A stretch of DNA of 64,000 nt, from positions 2,604,001-2,668,000 of the forward strand of contig NZ_CP044549.1 of assembly GCF_009859475.1 (NCBI RefSeq). The letters run 5' to 3'. The position numbers and the translations under genes are program-made. The notes under the pieces were generated by a model, which saw nothing but the letters and a program-made list of their open reading frames with translations, made no database searches and was not told the origin of the DNA. The stretch comes from Hydrogenophaga sp. BPS33 (lineage in GTDB: Bacteria; Pseudomonadota; Gammaproteobacteria; Burkholderiales; Burkholderiaceae_C). Below, in pieces: positions 47,349-56,266 of this stretch (within the stretch, counting starts at the first letter, position 1; each line of letters begins with the position of its first letter).

Positions 47349-48338
47349 ATGAGCACCCGTCCTTCCATCCTGGTGGCCCGCAAGATCTTTCCCGACGTGG
47401 TGGCCAGGTTGCGCGAGCATTTCGACGTCGAGACCAATGAGGGCGATGCACCGATGTCGCCGGCGCAACTGATCGAACGCCTGCAAGGCAAGGCCGGTGC
47501 AATCACCACCGGCAGCGAGCGCGTGGATGCCGCGCTGATCGCGGCTTGCCCGCAGCTCAAGGTGGTGGCGAACATCGCGGTCGGCTACAACAACTTTGAT
47601 CTGCCGGCCATCACCGCCGCCGGGGTGCTGGCCTCCAACACGCCTGACGTGCTGACCGAGACCACGGCCGACTTCGGGTTCGCCTTGCTGCTCGCCACGG
47701 CACGCCGTCTCACCGAGAGCGAACACTTCCTGCGCGCGGGCCAATGGAACCGCTGGGCGCTGGACATGTTCGCGGGCACCGAAGTCAACGGCAGCACGTT
47801 GGGCATTCTGGGTATGGGCCGGATCGGGCAAGCCATTGCGCGGCGCGGTGCGCATGGCTTCAACATGAAGGTGATCTATCACAACCGCTCGCGCCTCGAC
47901 GCCGCTACCGAAGCCGAGTGCAAGGCACGCTACGTCGACAAGGCCGAGTTGCTCAAGACCGCAGACCACCTCATCCTGGTGTTGCCCTACAGCGCCTCGT
48001 CGCACCACGCCATTGGTGCGGCGGAGCTTGCGCAGATGAAGCCGACGGCCACCCTGGTCAACGTCGCGCGCGGCGGCATCGTGGACGATGCCGCGCTGGC
48101 GAGCGCACTGCGCGAAAAACGCATCGCGGCAGCTGGCCTGGACGTGTTCGAGGGCGAGCCGAGCGTGCACCCGGGGCTGCTGGAGGCGTCCAACGTCGTG
48201 CTCACGCCGCACATCGCCAGCGCGACCATCACCACCCGCAAGGCGATGGCGAACCTCGCCGCGGACAACGTCATTGCCTATCTCACGCAGGGCAAGATGG
48301 TCACGCCGCTGAATCCGCAAGTGGCGGACCAGCGCTGA
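47349..48338 (+). CDS. D-2-hydroxyacid dehydrogenase (glyoxylate/hydroxypyruvate reductase type)
   Basis: 329 aa from ATG 47349 (another ATG lies two codons upstream). NAD(P) motif LGILGMGRIGQAIARRG, catalytic Arg in NVARGGIVDD, Glu in FEGEP and His in LTPHIASAT. The NRS after strand 2 favours NADP(H). Reduces glyoxylate, hydroxypyruvate or similar 2-ketoacids. Confidence 0.9.
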   Translation: MSTRPSILVARKIFPDVVARLREHFDVETNEGDAPMSPAQLIERLQGKAGAITTGSERVDAALIAACPQLKVVANIAVGYNNFDLPAITAAGVLASNTPDVLTETTADFGFALLLATARRLTESEHFLRAGQWNRWALDMFAGTEVNGSTLGILGMGRIGQAIARRGAHGFNMKVIYHNRSRLDAATEAECKARYVDKAELLKTADHLILVLPYSASSHHAIGAAELAQMKPTATLVNVARGGIVDDAALASALREKRIAAAGLDVFEGEPSVHPGLLEASNVVLTPHIASATITTRKAMANLAADNVIAYLTQGKMVTPLNPQVADQR

Positions 48339-48349
48339 GCACGAGACGG

Positions 48350-49738
48350 ATGACCAACGACACGTTGCTCTGGCTGCTGCTGATCCTGGTGGCGTTCAAC
48401 CTGGCGCTTGGCGTGTGGCTGCTGCTGCGCCGCGCACCGGTGGACGCGCAGGAACTCGCGCACCGCGAGCGCGTGCTGGATCAACTGCAGCAACAAGGGC
48501 AGCAGGTGGGTCAGCGAGTGGAACGGATGGAGAGCGAACTGCGCCGCGAGATCAGCGAGCAATCGCGCGGCGGCCGCCAGGAAATGCAGCAGACCCTTGC
48601 CACCTTCCAGGAAACGCTCTCGCGCCAGGAGGCCGAAGCCACGCGCACGCAGAACGCGCAACTCGACGCTTTCGCCGTGCAGCTCGTGCAACTGCGCGGC
48701 ACGCTGGGCGACACGCTCACACGGCAATTGCAGGACATGAGCGAAGCCAACGCGCGCCGCCTGGCCGAGATCCGAACCACGCTGGACGGGCAACTCGCTC
48801 AACTGCAGCAGAGCAACGCCGCCAAGCTGGACGAGATGCGTGCCACCGTCGACGAGAAACTGCAGAGCACGCTGCAGGCGCGCCTGGGCGAGAGCTTCAA
48901 GCAGGTGGCCGACCGGCTGGAGCAGGTGCACAAGGGCCTGGGCGAAATGCAGACCCTGGCGCAGGGTGTGGGCGACTTGAAGCACCTGCTGACCAATGTG
49001 AAGACGCGCGGCATGTTCGGTGAGGCCCAGCTCGCGGCCTTGCTGGAACAGGTGTTCGCACCCGACCAGTACGCCGTGCAGGTGATGACCAAGCCGGGCA
49101 GCCGCTTCACGGTCGATTTCGCGATCAAGATGCCCGGTCGCAGCGAAGACGGCGCGCCGTGCTGGCTGCCGATCGACGCCAAGTTCCCCAACGAAGACTA
49201 TGAGCGACTGCTCGACGCGCAGCAGCGCGCCGACGTGGAGGGCGCGGAAGCCGCTGCGCGCGGGCTGGAGCAACGCATCCGGCTGGAAGCGAAGTCCATG
49301 GCCGACAAGTATCTGCAGCCGCCGCACACGACCGACTTCGCGATCCTGTTCCTGCCCACCGAAGGCCTGTACGCCGAGGTGCTGCGCCGGCCCGGCCTCA
49401 TGGAGGCGCTGCAGCGCGAGCACCGCGTGACGCTGGCAGGCCCCACCACGCTCATGGCCATGCTCAATTCGCTGCAGATGGGTTTTCGAACGCTGGCACT
49501 GGAGAAGCGTTCGAGCGAGGTCTGGCAGGTGCTGGGCGCGGTCAAGACCGAATTCGGCAAATTTGGCGACGTGCTCGCGCGTGTGAAGAGCCAGACCCAG
49601 ACCGTGCTCAACACGCTGGACAGCGCCGAGACCCGCAGTCGCGCGATGGGCCGCGCACTCAAGGCGGTGGAGGCTTTGCCGCAAGACCAGGCCAGTGCAC
49701 TGCTGCCACTGGACCCCAACGACAGCGCAGACGCTTGA
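48350..49738 (+). CDS. rmuC: DNA recombination protein RmuC
   Basis: 462 aa. An N-terminal membrane anchor (about residues 6-27) is followed by a long coiled coil (about 35-200) and the RmuC nuclease-like domain with NVKTRGMFGEAQLAALLEQV, LPIDAKFPNEDYERLL and GPTTLMAMLNSLQMGF. Limits recombination at inverted repeats in E. coli. Its TGA overlaps the TTG start of the next gene. Confidence 0.93.
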   Translation: MTNDTLLWLLLILVAFNLALGVWLLLRRAPVDAQELAHRERVLDQLQQQGQQVGQRVERMESELRREISEQSRGGRQEMQQTLATFQETLSRQEAEATRTQNAQLDAFAVQLVQLRGTLGDTLTRQLQDMSEANARRLAEIRTTLDGQLAQLQQSNAAKLDEMRATVDEKLQSTLQARLGESFKQVADRLEQVHKGLGEMQTLAQGVGDLKHLLTNVKTRGMFGEAQLAALLEQVFAPDQYAVQVMTKPGSRFTVDFAIKMPGRSEDGAPCWLPIDAKFPNEDYERLLDAQQRADVEGAEAAARGLEQRIRLEAKSMADKYLQPPHTTDFAILFLPTEGLYAEVLRRPGLMEALQREHRVTLAGPTTLMAMLNSLQMGFRTLALEKRSSEVWQVLGAVKTEFGKFGDVLARVKSQTQTVLNTLDSAETRSRAMGRALKAVEALPQDQASALLPLDPNDSADA

Positions 49739-50919
49739 ACCCCACCCTTCGAACCGAGCTCGCGCGTCTGATCGCCGCGCAGATCTGCCTTCACGCCTGC
49801 ATGACGGGCTTTCGCATGGCCGCGCCGCTCATGGCACTGCGCGAAGGCTACAGCCCGGCGGCGGTAGGCATGTTGCTGGCGCTGTTCGCGTTGGCGCCGG
49901 TGTTCATGGCCTTGCCCTCGGGCCGGTACGCCGACCGGCGCGGACTCAAGAAGCCGGTGCTGTTGTCGGTGGGCATCGCCTCGTTCGGTGCCGCGCTCGC
50001 GGTGCTGTTTCCGGTGTTCATCGTGCTGTGCGTGACGGCATTGACCTGCGGCGCGGCCACGGGCCTGGCGATGATCGCGTTGCAGCGGCACGTGGGCCGC
50101 ATGGCCAACGGGCCGATCGAGCTCAAGCAGGTGTTCAGCTGGATGGCCATCGGACCCTCGATCTCCAATTTTCTCGGCCCATTCGCCGCCGGTGTGGTGA
50201 TCGACACGTTCGGCTTTCGGGCGTCGTTTCTGTTGCTCGCACTGCTGCCTTCGCTGGCCTGGTACTGGGTTCGGCACACCGTCGAGCACGAACCGGTGGC
50301 GGCCAAGCCGGGCGAGAGCCGGGGCTCGTCGTGGGAATTGCTGCGCGACAAGGGTTTTCGCCAGCTGATGGTGTTGAACTGGATGCTGTCGTCCTGCTGG
50401 GACGTGCACACCTTCCTGGTACCGGTCCTGGGACACGAACGCGGTCTGAGCGCGACCGTGATCGGCACCATCCTCGGCGCATTCGCGCTCGCGGCCACGG
50501 CCATTCGCCTGCTCATTCCGTTGCTGGCCGCGCATCTGCGCGAGTCGGTGGTGATCGGATCGGCCATGTGCGCGACCGCGGTGCTGTTTGCGGGCTATCC
50601 CTTTGTGCACTCGGCATGGGCCATGGGCACGCTGTCGGTGCTGCTGGGCCTTGCGCTTGGCACTGTGCAGCCCATGATCATGAGCTCGTTGCACCAGATG
50701 ACGCCGCACCATCGGCAGGGTGAAGCCTTGGGCTTGCGCGCCATGGCCATCAACGGCTCAAGTGTGGTGATGCCGCTGCTGTTCGGCACTGCCGGCGCCC
50801 TGGTGGGCGTGGGCAGCGTGTTCTGGCTGGTGGGAGCGGCGGTGGGTTTGGGCTCGCCTCTGGCTTGGACCTTGCGTCCGGAATCCACGCACGAGGACCC
50901 GCCGCAGCGCTCGCCCTGA
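49735..50919 (+). CDS. Major facilitator superfamily transporter
   Basis: 394 aa, about 12 transmembrane segments with the MFS loop motif ALPSGRYADRRGLKKPV after TM2. Starts at a TTG overlapping the rmuC stop (TTGA); no better ATG exists before the first membrane segment. Ligand unknown; the nearby efflux operon is convergent-separated and unlikely to be linked. Confidence 0.88.
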   Translation: MNPTLRTELARLIAAQICLHACMTGFRMAAPLMALREGYSPAAVGMLLALFALAPVFMALPSGRYADRRGLKKPVLLSVGIASFGAALAVLFPVFIVLCVTALTCGAATGLAMIALQRHVGRMANGPIELKQVFSWMAIGPSISNFLGPFAAGVVIDTFGFRASFLLLALLPSLAWYWVRHTVEHEPVAAKPGESRGSSWELLRDKGFRQLMVLNWMLSSCWDVHTFLVPVLGHERGLSATVIGTILGAFALAATAIRLLIPLLAAHLRESVVIGSAMCATAVLFAGYPFVHSAWAMGTLSVLLGLALGTVQPMIMSSLHQMTPHHRQGEALGLRAMAINGSSVVMPLLFGTAGALVGVGSVFWLVGAAVGLGSPLAWTLRPESTHEDPPQRSP

Positions 50920-50923
50920 AATG

Positions 50924-51622
50924 TCAGGCCGGCGCCAGCTTGCGGCTGGGCGGTTTGCGCGCCGCCGATGCCGCGCGCCGCGGCATGTGCTTGGTGGGTG
51001 GGGCGAAACCCAATCCCGCCAGGTACACCTCCATGGTGTCGCGCCCGCTTTGCACGAGATCGAACGCGTCGGGATCGAGCAGCCAGTTCTGGATGAGCCC
51101 GTCCATGATCACGTGCAAGCCCAGCGCGGCGGTGCTCAAGGGAATGTTGAGCGTGATGCCTTGTCGTTGCACCGCCTGCTGCAGGATTTCCTGGGTCATG
51201 TCCATGCATTCGTTGCGCACCTGCAGGTGGCGGTCGCGCACGGCCTGCATCTCGCTGACATACTCCACTTTGTGCGTGGCCACTTCGAAGACGCGGCGGG
51301 TGTGGTCGTCGGTGGCGGTTTGATGGAGCGCGCTCATCATCGAGTCGCGCAGCGCGAGCAGGGGGTCGGCCGTGGTGTTGGCTTCACGCGCGTTGCAGGC
51401 CAGCGTGCCTTCGAGCGGCATGGTCACGCGCTCCATCATCGCGTTGAACAGGTCGGCCTTGTCCTTGAAGTGCCAATAGATCGCGCCGCGCGTGGTGCCG
51501 GCGGCGGTGGCGATGTCGTTGAGCGAAGTGCGCGAGACGCCACGCTCCTGAAACAACTGCTCGGCAGCATCGAGCAGGCTGTTGCGGGTGGCCAGCGCAT
51601 CGGCTTTGGTGCGACGAACCAT
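50924..51622 (-). CDS. acrR: TetR/AcrR-family repressor of the RND efflux operon
   Basis: 232 aa. N-terminal HTH: RNSLLDAAEQLFQERGVSRTSL and TTRGAIYWHFKDKADLFNAM, nearly canonical for AcrR/TtgR. The rest is the ligand-binding helical domain. Divergent from the efflux operon over a 24-bp AcrR-like operator. Confidence 0.92.
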   Translation of the reverse strand: MVRRTKADALATRNSLLDAAEQLFQERGVSRTSLNDIATAAGTTRGAIYWHFKDKADLFNAMMERVTMPLEGTLACNAREANTTADPLLALRDSMMSALHQTATDDHTRRVFEVATHKVEYVSEMQAVRDRHLQVRNECMDMTQEILQQAVQRQGITLNIPLSTAALGLHVIMDGLIQNWLLDPDAFDLVQSGRDTMEVYLAGLGFAPPTKHMPRRAASAARKPPSRKLAPA

Positions 51623-51665
51623 GGTGTTTGTCTCCAGAATGCATGCCCTTGGGTACGGGCCGGAC

Positions 51666-51693
51666 TATACATACATTCTTGTGTGTATGTATA
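51666..51693. promoter_or_regulatory. AcrR-type operator
   Basis: Inverted repeat TATACATACA-N8-TGTATGTATA between the divergent repressor and efflux genes. The inner 24 bp share 20 positions with the E. coli AcrR operator as I recall it (TACATACATT half plus TGTATGTA half). Confidence 0.85.
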
Positions 51694-51781
51694 CTTCGCG
51701 CTTTTTCCGCCGCTCCAAAATGCTCGGGTATTCCGAGCACTCCCTTTCTGGCGTTTCCTTCTTCATACCCCGAGGACTCCC

Positions 51782-53089
51782 ATGCCCGCCTTGAGCCTTA
51801 TCAAGCCTGTGTCCGTTTCGCGCACCCTCGATGCTTCTGCTGCGCGCCCTTCTCATCTGCTGCGGGGTCTGTCCACGTTGGCGTTGGCCGCGCTGTTGGC
51901 GGCATGCGGCAATTCCGGCACGCCCGAAGGCGCTGCCGGTGCTGTGGGCGCAAGCATGCCTCCACCCGAGGTGGGCGTGGTCACCGTCGCTCCAGGCGAT
52001 GTGGGCTTGACCACCGAGTTGCCAGGCCGTCTGGAGGCCTCGCGCGTGGCCGAGGTTCGCGCCCGCGCCGCCGGCATCTTGCAGGAGCGCCTGTTCCGAG
52101 AAGGCAGCGATGTGAAGGCGGGGCAGCCGTTGTTCCGCATCGACTCCGCGCCGTACAACGCGGCTCTGCAGAGTGCGCAGGCGAACTTGGCACGCTCGGA
52201 GGCCAACCTCACCCAGGCCGCTGCGCTGGCCAACCGCTATGCGCCGCTGGTGAAAGAGAACGCCATCAGCCAGCAGGAATACGCCACCGCCGTTGCGGCC
52301 CAGAAGCAGGCCGAAGCCGATGTGGCCGCGGGCAAGGCTGCCATTCAAACCGCCAACATCAATCTGGGCTATGCCCGCGTTACCGCCCCCATTTCGGGCC
52401 GCATCGGCCGCGCCTTGGTGACCGAAGGCGCGCTGGTCGGGCAGGGCGAGGCCACCCAACTGGCGGTGATCCAGCAAATCAACCCGATGTACGTGAACTT
52501 CACGCAGTCCGCTTCCGAGGTGTTCAACCTGCGCAAGGGCATGGCCAGTGGCTCGCTCAAGAGCGCGGGCGCGCAATCCGTTCCGGTGCAAGTGGTACTG
52601 GAAGACGGCAGTGTGTACGAGCAACCCGGCCGCTTGCTGTTCTCCGATCTGACGGTGGACAGCGCCACCGGCCAGGTGACGCTGCGCGCGGAAATTCCGA
52701 ACCCCAAGGGCACCTTGCTGCCGGGCCTCTACGTGCGCGTGCGCCTGGAGCAGGCCAAGGCCAGCAATGCGATCTTGGTGCCGCAGCAAGCGGTGACGCG
52801 CACCAACCAGGGTGACACGGTCTCCGTGGTCGGTGCCGACGGCAAGATCGAGTCGCGCAAGATCAAGGTGGGTGGCCAGCAAAACGGCCAGTGGGTCGTT
52901 CTCGACGGTGTGAAGGCGGGAGAACAGATCATGGTCGACGGCTTCCAGAAGTTGCAGATGATGCCGCCCGGCACACCGGTGAAGGCCGTGCCCTGGCAGG
53001 CGCCGGGCAGTGCGCCTGCAGCACCCGCCGCCGCATCCCCTTCGGCCGCGCCCGAGGCGGCGACCCCGAAGACCGAGGCCGCAAAGTAA
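51782..53089 (+). CDS. RND efflux periplasmic adaptor (membrane fusion protein)
   Basis: 435-aa AcrA/MexA-type lipoprotein (lipobox ALLAAC). Lipoyl halves RLEASRVAEVRARAAGILQE and VTAPISGRIGRALVTEGALVG flank an alpha-hairpin (about 130-200); the beta-barrel and membrane-proximal domains follow and a Pro/Ala-rich tail ends it. The ATG at 51782 is the first after the operator. Its TAA overlaps the AAGGAG of the pump gene. Confidence 0.94.
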   Translation: MPALSLIKPVSVSRTLDASAARPSHLLRGLSTLALAALLAACGNSGTPEGAAGAVGASMPPPEVGVVTVAPGDVGLTTELPGRLEASRVAEVRARAAGILQERLFREGSDVKAGQPLFRIDSAPYNAALQSAQANLARSEANLTQAAALANRYAPLVKENAISQQEYATAVAAQKQAEADVAAGKAAIQTANINLGYARVTAPISGRIGRALVTEGALVGQGEATQLAVIQQINPMYVNFTQSASEVFNLRKGMASGSLKSAGAQSVPVQVVLEDGSVYEQPGRLLFSDLTVDSATGQVTLRAEIPNPKGTLLPGLYVRVRLEQAKASNAILVPQQAVTRTNQGDTVSVVGADGKIESRKIKVGGQQNGQWVVLDGVKAGEQIMVDGFQKLQMMPPGTPVKAVPWQAPGSAPAAPAAASPSAAPEAATPKTEAAK

Positions 53090-53101
53090 GGAGCGCCCGA
53101 C

Positions 53102-56100
53102 ATGGCGAAGTTTTTCATTGACCGGCCCATCTTCGCGTGGGTGATCGCGCTGTTCGTCATGGTGATGGGCGGTGTGGCGATCACGCAGTTGCCGATCGCG
53201 CAGTACCCGCCGGTGGCGCCTCCCGCCATCATCATCAACACCGCCTACCCAGGCGCATCTGCCGCCACGCTGGAAGACAGCGTGCTGTCGGTCATCGAGC
53301 GCGAGATGAACGGTGCGCCCGGCCTGATCTACATGGAGTCGGTGGCGCAGGCCGATGGCAGCGGCAGCATCACGCTGAGCTTCGAGACCGGCACCGACCC
53401 CGACCTGGCGCAGGTGGATGTGCAGAACCGGCTTTCGCGCGCCACGCCGCGCCTGCCCGCGGCGGTGACGCAGCAGGGCGTTCGGGTGGACAAGTCGAAC
53501 GCCAACTTCCTGCTGTTCGCCATGTTGTCCAGCGACGATCCGGCGTTGGACCCGGTGGCGCTGGGCGACTACGCCGCGCGCTCCGTGGTGCCTGAAATCC
53601 AGCGTTTGCCTGGTGTGGGCCAGGCCCAGCTGTTCGGATCCGAGCGTGCCATGCGCGTCTGGATCGACCCGAACAAGTTGCTGGGGTTCAACCTGAGCTC
53701 GGCCGACGTGACCGCCGCCATCCGCGCGCAGAACGCGCAGGTCTCGGCCGGTGAAATCGGTGCGCTGCCCAATGTGGGCGGTCAGAGCATCGCGGCCACC
53801 GTGGTGGTCAACGGGCAGCTTGGCAGTGTCGAGGAGTTCGGCAACATCGTGCTGCGTGCAACCCCCGGTGGCGCGACAGTGCGCCTCAAGGACGTGGCCC
53901 GCATCGAGCTCGGCGGCCAGGCCTACGCCACCTCTGCGCGCCTGAGCGGCAAGCCCGCCGTCGGCGTGGGTGTGCAGCTCTCCCCCAGTGGCAACGCATT
54001 GGCCACTGCCGAGGCGGTGCGCGAGAAGATGCACGAACTCGAACGCTTTTTCCCCAAGGGGATGAAGTGGTCGATTCCCTACGACAGCTCGCGCTTCGTG
54101 AAGATCTCCATCCAGCAAGTGGCCCAGACGCTGGGCGAGGCCATGCTGCTGGTGTTCCTGGTGATGTTCCTGTTCCTGCAGAACATCCGCTACACCATCA
54201 TCCCGACCATCGTGGTGCCGGTGGCGCTGCTGGGCACATTTGCGGTGCTGCTGGCGATGGGCTTCTCTATCAACGTGTTGACGATGTTCGGCATGGTGCT
54301 GGTGATCGGCATCGTGGTGGACGATGCCATCGTGGTGGTGGAGAACGTCGAGCGCATCATGAGCGAGGAGGGGCTTTCGCCCCGAGAGGCGACGCGCAAG
54401 GCCATGTCGCAGATCTCGGGCGCCATCGTCGGCGTGACCGTGGTGCTGATCTCGGTGTTCGTGCCGCTGGCCTTCTTTGCCGGCTCGGTGGGCAACATCT
54501 ACCGCCAGTTCTCAGCGGTGATGGGTGTGTCCATCGCCTTCTCGGCCTTCATGGCGCTGTCGCTCACGCCGGCGCTGTGCGCCACCTTGCTCAAGCCCGT
54601 GGAAGCCGGCCACCACCACGAGAAGAAGGGCTTCTTCGGGTGGTTCAACCGGGGTTTCTCGCGCACGGCCAAGCGCTACGAACGCGGCGTGGCTGCGCTG
54701 CTGCCGCGTGCGGGCCGTACCTTGATCATCTATGTGGCCATCGTGGCGGTGGCCGCCGTGGTCTACATGCGTTTGCCCACCTCATTCCTGCCGAACGAGG
54801 ACCAAGGCACCATTCTGGTCAACGTTCAACTGCCGCCGGGGGCCACGCAAGAGCGCACGCTGGAAGTGATGAAGCAGGTGGAGGGATTCATCCTCCAACA
54901 GCCTGAGGTGGAAAGCATGGTCGGCGTGCTCGGCTTCAGCTTCTCCGGGCAAGGGCAGAACGCGGCGCTGGCATTCGTGACGCTCAAGGACTGGGCCGAG
55001 CGCACCGGCCCGAACAACTCGGCCGAAGCCCTGGCGGGGCGGGCGTTTGGTGCACTGTCGGGCGTGCGCGACGCGTTCATCTATCCCTTGAGCCCGCCAC
55101 CCATTCCGGAGCTGGGCGCGTCCTCGGGCTTCGCTTTCCGCCTGCAGGACCGGGGCGGACTGGGCCGCGAGGCGCTGCTGAACGCGCGCAACCAGTTGCT
55201 GGGCATGGCCTCGCAAAGCAAGGTGATCACGCAGGTGCGGCCGGACGGCCTGGAAGACGCTCCGCAGTTGCAGATCGACATCGACCGCGACAAGGCCAAC
55301 GCCTTGGGCGTGGGCTTCGATGCCATCAACGCCGCCATCGGTACGGCGCTCGGTTCGAGTTACGTGAACGACTTTCCGAACGCGGGCCGTCTGCAGCGCG
55401 TGGTGGTGCAGGCCGATGCACCTGCCCGCATGCAGCCGGAGGACCTGATGCGCTTGAACGTGGTCAACAACAAGGCGCAAGCCGTGCCGTTGTCGGCGTT
55501 CGCGACCACGAAGTGGATCACCGGACCGATGCAGACCGTTCGCTACAACGGCTACCCGTCCATGCGCATCAGCGGCAGCGCCATGCCCGGTATGAGCACG
55601 GGTGCGGCCATCGCCGAGATGGAGACGCTAGCGGCCCAACTGCCGCAAGGCATTGGCTACGAGTGGACGGGCCAAACGCGGGAAGAAAAACTCGCGGGTT
55701 CGCAGGCCATCATCCTCTATGGCTTCGCCATCCTGGCGGTGTTCCTTTGCCTGGCCGCGCTGTACGAGAGCTGGACCATCCCGCTGTCCGTGATTCTGGT
55801 GGTGCCGCTGGGGGTGCTCGGCGTGCTGCTTGCCACCTTGTTGCGCAACTACTCGAACGACGTGTACTTCCAGGTGGGGCTGATCACGATCATCGGCCTG
55901 TCCGCGAAGAACGCGATTCTGATCATCGAGTTCGCCAAGGACCTGCAGGCGCAGGGCAAGGGCGTGATCGCGGCTGCGCTGGAAGCCGCCCATATCCGGT
56001 TCCGGCCGATCATCATGACCTCGATGGCCTTCACCCTGGGGGTGCTGCCCTTGGCGATCGCCTCGGGCGCGGGCTCGGCCAGCCAACGTGCCATCGGCAC

Positions 56101-56266
56101 CGGCGTGATCGGCGGCATGCTCACCGGCACTGCGTTGGCCGTGGTGTTCGTTCCTATCTTCTTCGTGGTGGTGCGCACGCTGTTCAAGGGCAGCGAGCGT
56201 CAACGCAAGCTCGACGCCGAGCAGGCCGCTGCCCACCATGGCCCTGGAGTGCATATCGATGTATAG
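53102..56266 (+). CDS. RND multidrug efflux pump, inner-membrane subunit
   Basis: 1054 aa, full length for AcrB/MexB. FFIDRPIFAWVIALFVMVMGG start, paired proton-relay aspartates in GIVVDDAIVVVENVERIM (TM4), and TM10 lysine block GLSAKNAILIIEFAKDL. Exports lipophilic drugs by proton antiport. Its TAG overlaps the start of the outer-membrane gene by 8 bp. Confidence 0.96.
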   Translation: MAKFFIDRPIFAWVIALFVMVMGGVAITQLPIAQYPPVAPPAIIINTAYPGASAATLEDSVLSVIEREMNGAPGLIYMESVAQADGSGSITLSFETGTDPDLAQVDVQNRLSRATPRLPAAVTQQGVRVDKSNANFLLFAMLSSDDPALDPVALGDYAARSVVPEIQRLPGVGQAQLFGSERAMRVWIDPNKLLGFNLSSADVTAAIRAQNAQVSAGEIGALPNVGGQSIAATVVVNGQLGSVEEFGNIVLRATPGGATVRLKDVARIELGGQAYATSARLSGKPAVGVGVQLSPSGNALATAEAVREKMHELERFFPKGMKWSIPYDSSRFVKISIQQVAQTLGEAMLLVFLVMFLFLQNIRYTIIPTIVVPVALLGTFAVLLAMGFSINVLTMFGMVLVIGIVVDDAIVVVENVERIMSEEGLSPREATRKAMSQISGAIVGVTVVLISVFVPLAFFAGSVGNIYRQFSAVMGVSIAFSAFMALSLTPALCATLLKPVEAGHHHEKKGFFGWFNRGFSRTAKRYERGVAALLPRAGRTLIIYVAIVAVAAVVYMRLPTSFLPNEDQGTILVNVQLPPGATQERTLEVMKQVEGFILQQPEVESMVGVLGFSFSGQGQNAALAFVTLKDWAERTGPNNSAEALAGRAFGALSGVRDAFIYPLSPPPIPELGASSGFAFRLQDRGGLGREALLNARNQLLGMASQSKVITQVRPDGLEDAPQLQIDIDRDKANALGVGFDAINAAIGTALGSSYVNDFPNAGRLQRVVVQADAPARMQPEDLMRLNVVNNKAQAVPLSAFATTKWITGPMQTVRYNGYPSMRISGSAMPGMSTGAAIAEMETLAAQLPQGIGYEWTGQTREEKLAGSQAIILYGFAILAVFLCLAALYESWTIPLSVILVVPLGVLGVLLATLLRNYSNDVYFQVGLITIIGLSAKNAILIIEFAKDLQAQGKGVIAAALEAAHIRFRPIIMTSMAFTLGVLPLAIASGAGSASQRAIGTGVIGGMLTGTALAVVFVPIFFVVVRTLFKGSERQRKLDAEQAAAHHGPGVHIDV

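Noticed and set aside
51665..54118. Minus-strand open frame of about 800 codons
   Set aside because: Antisense shadow of the efflux adaptor and pump genes; no domain signal or ribosome site.
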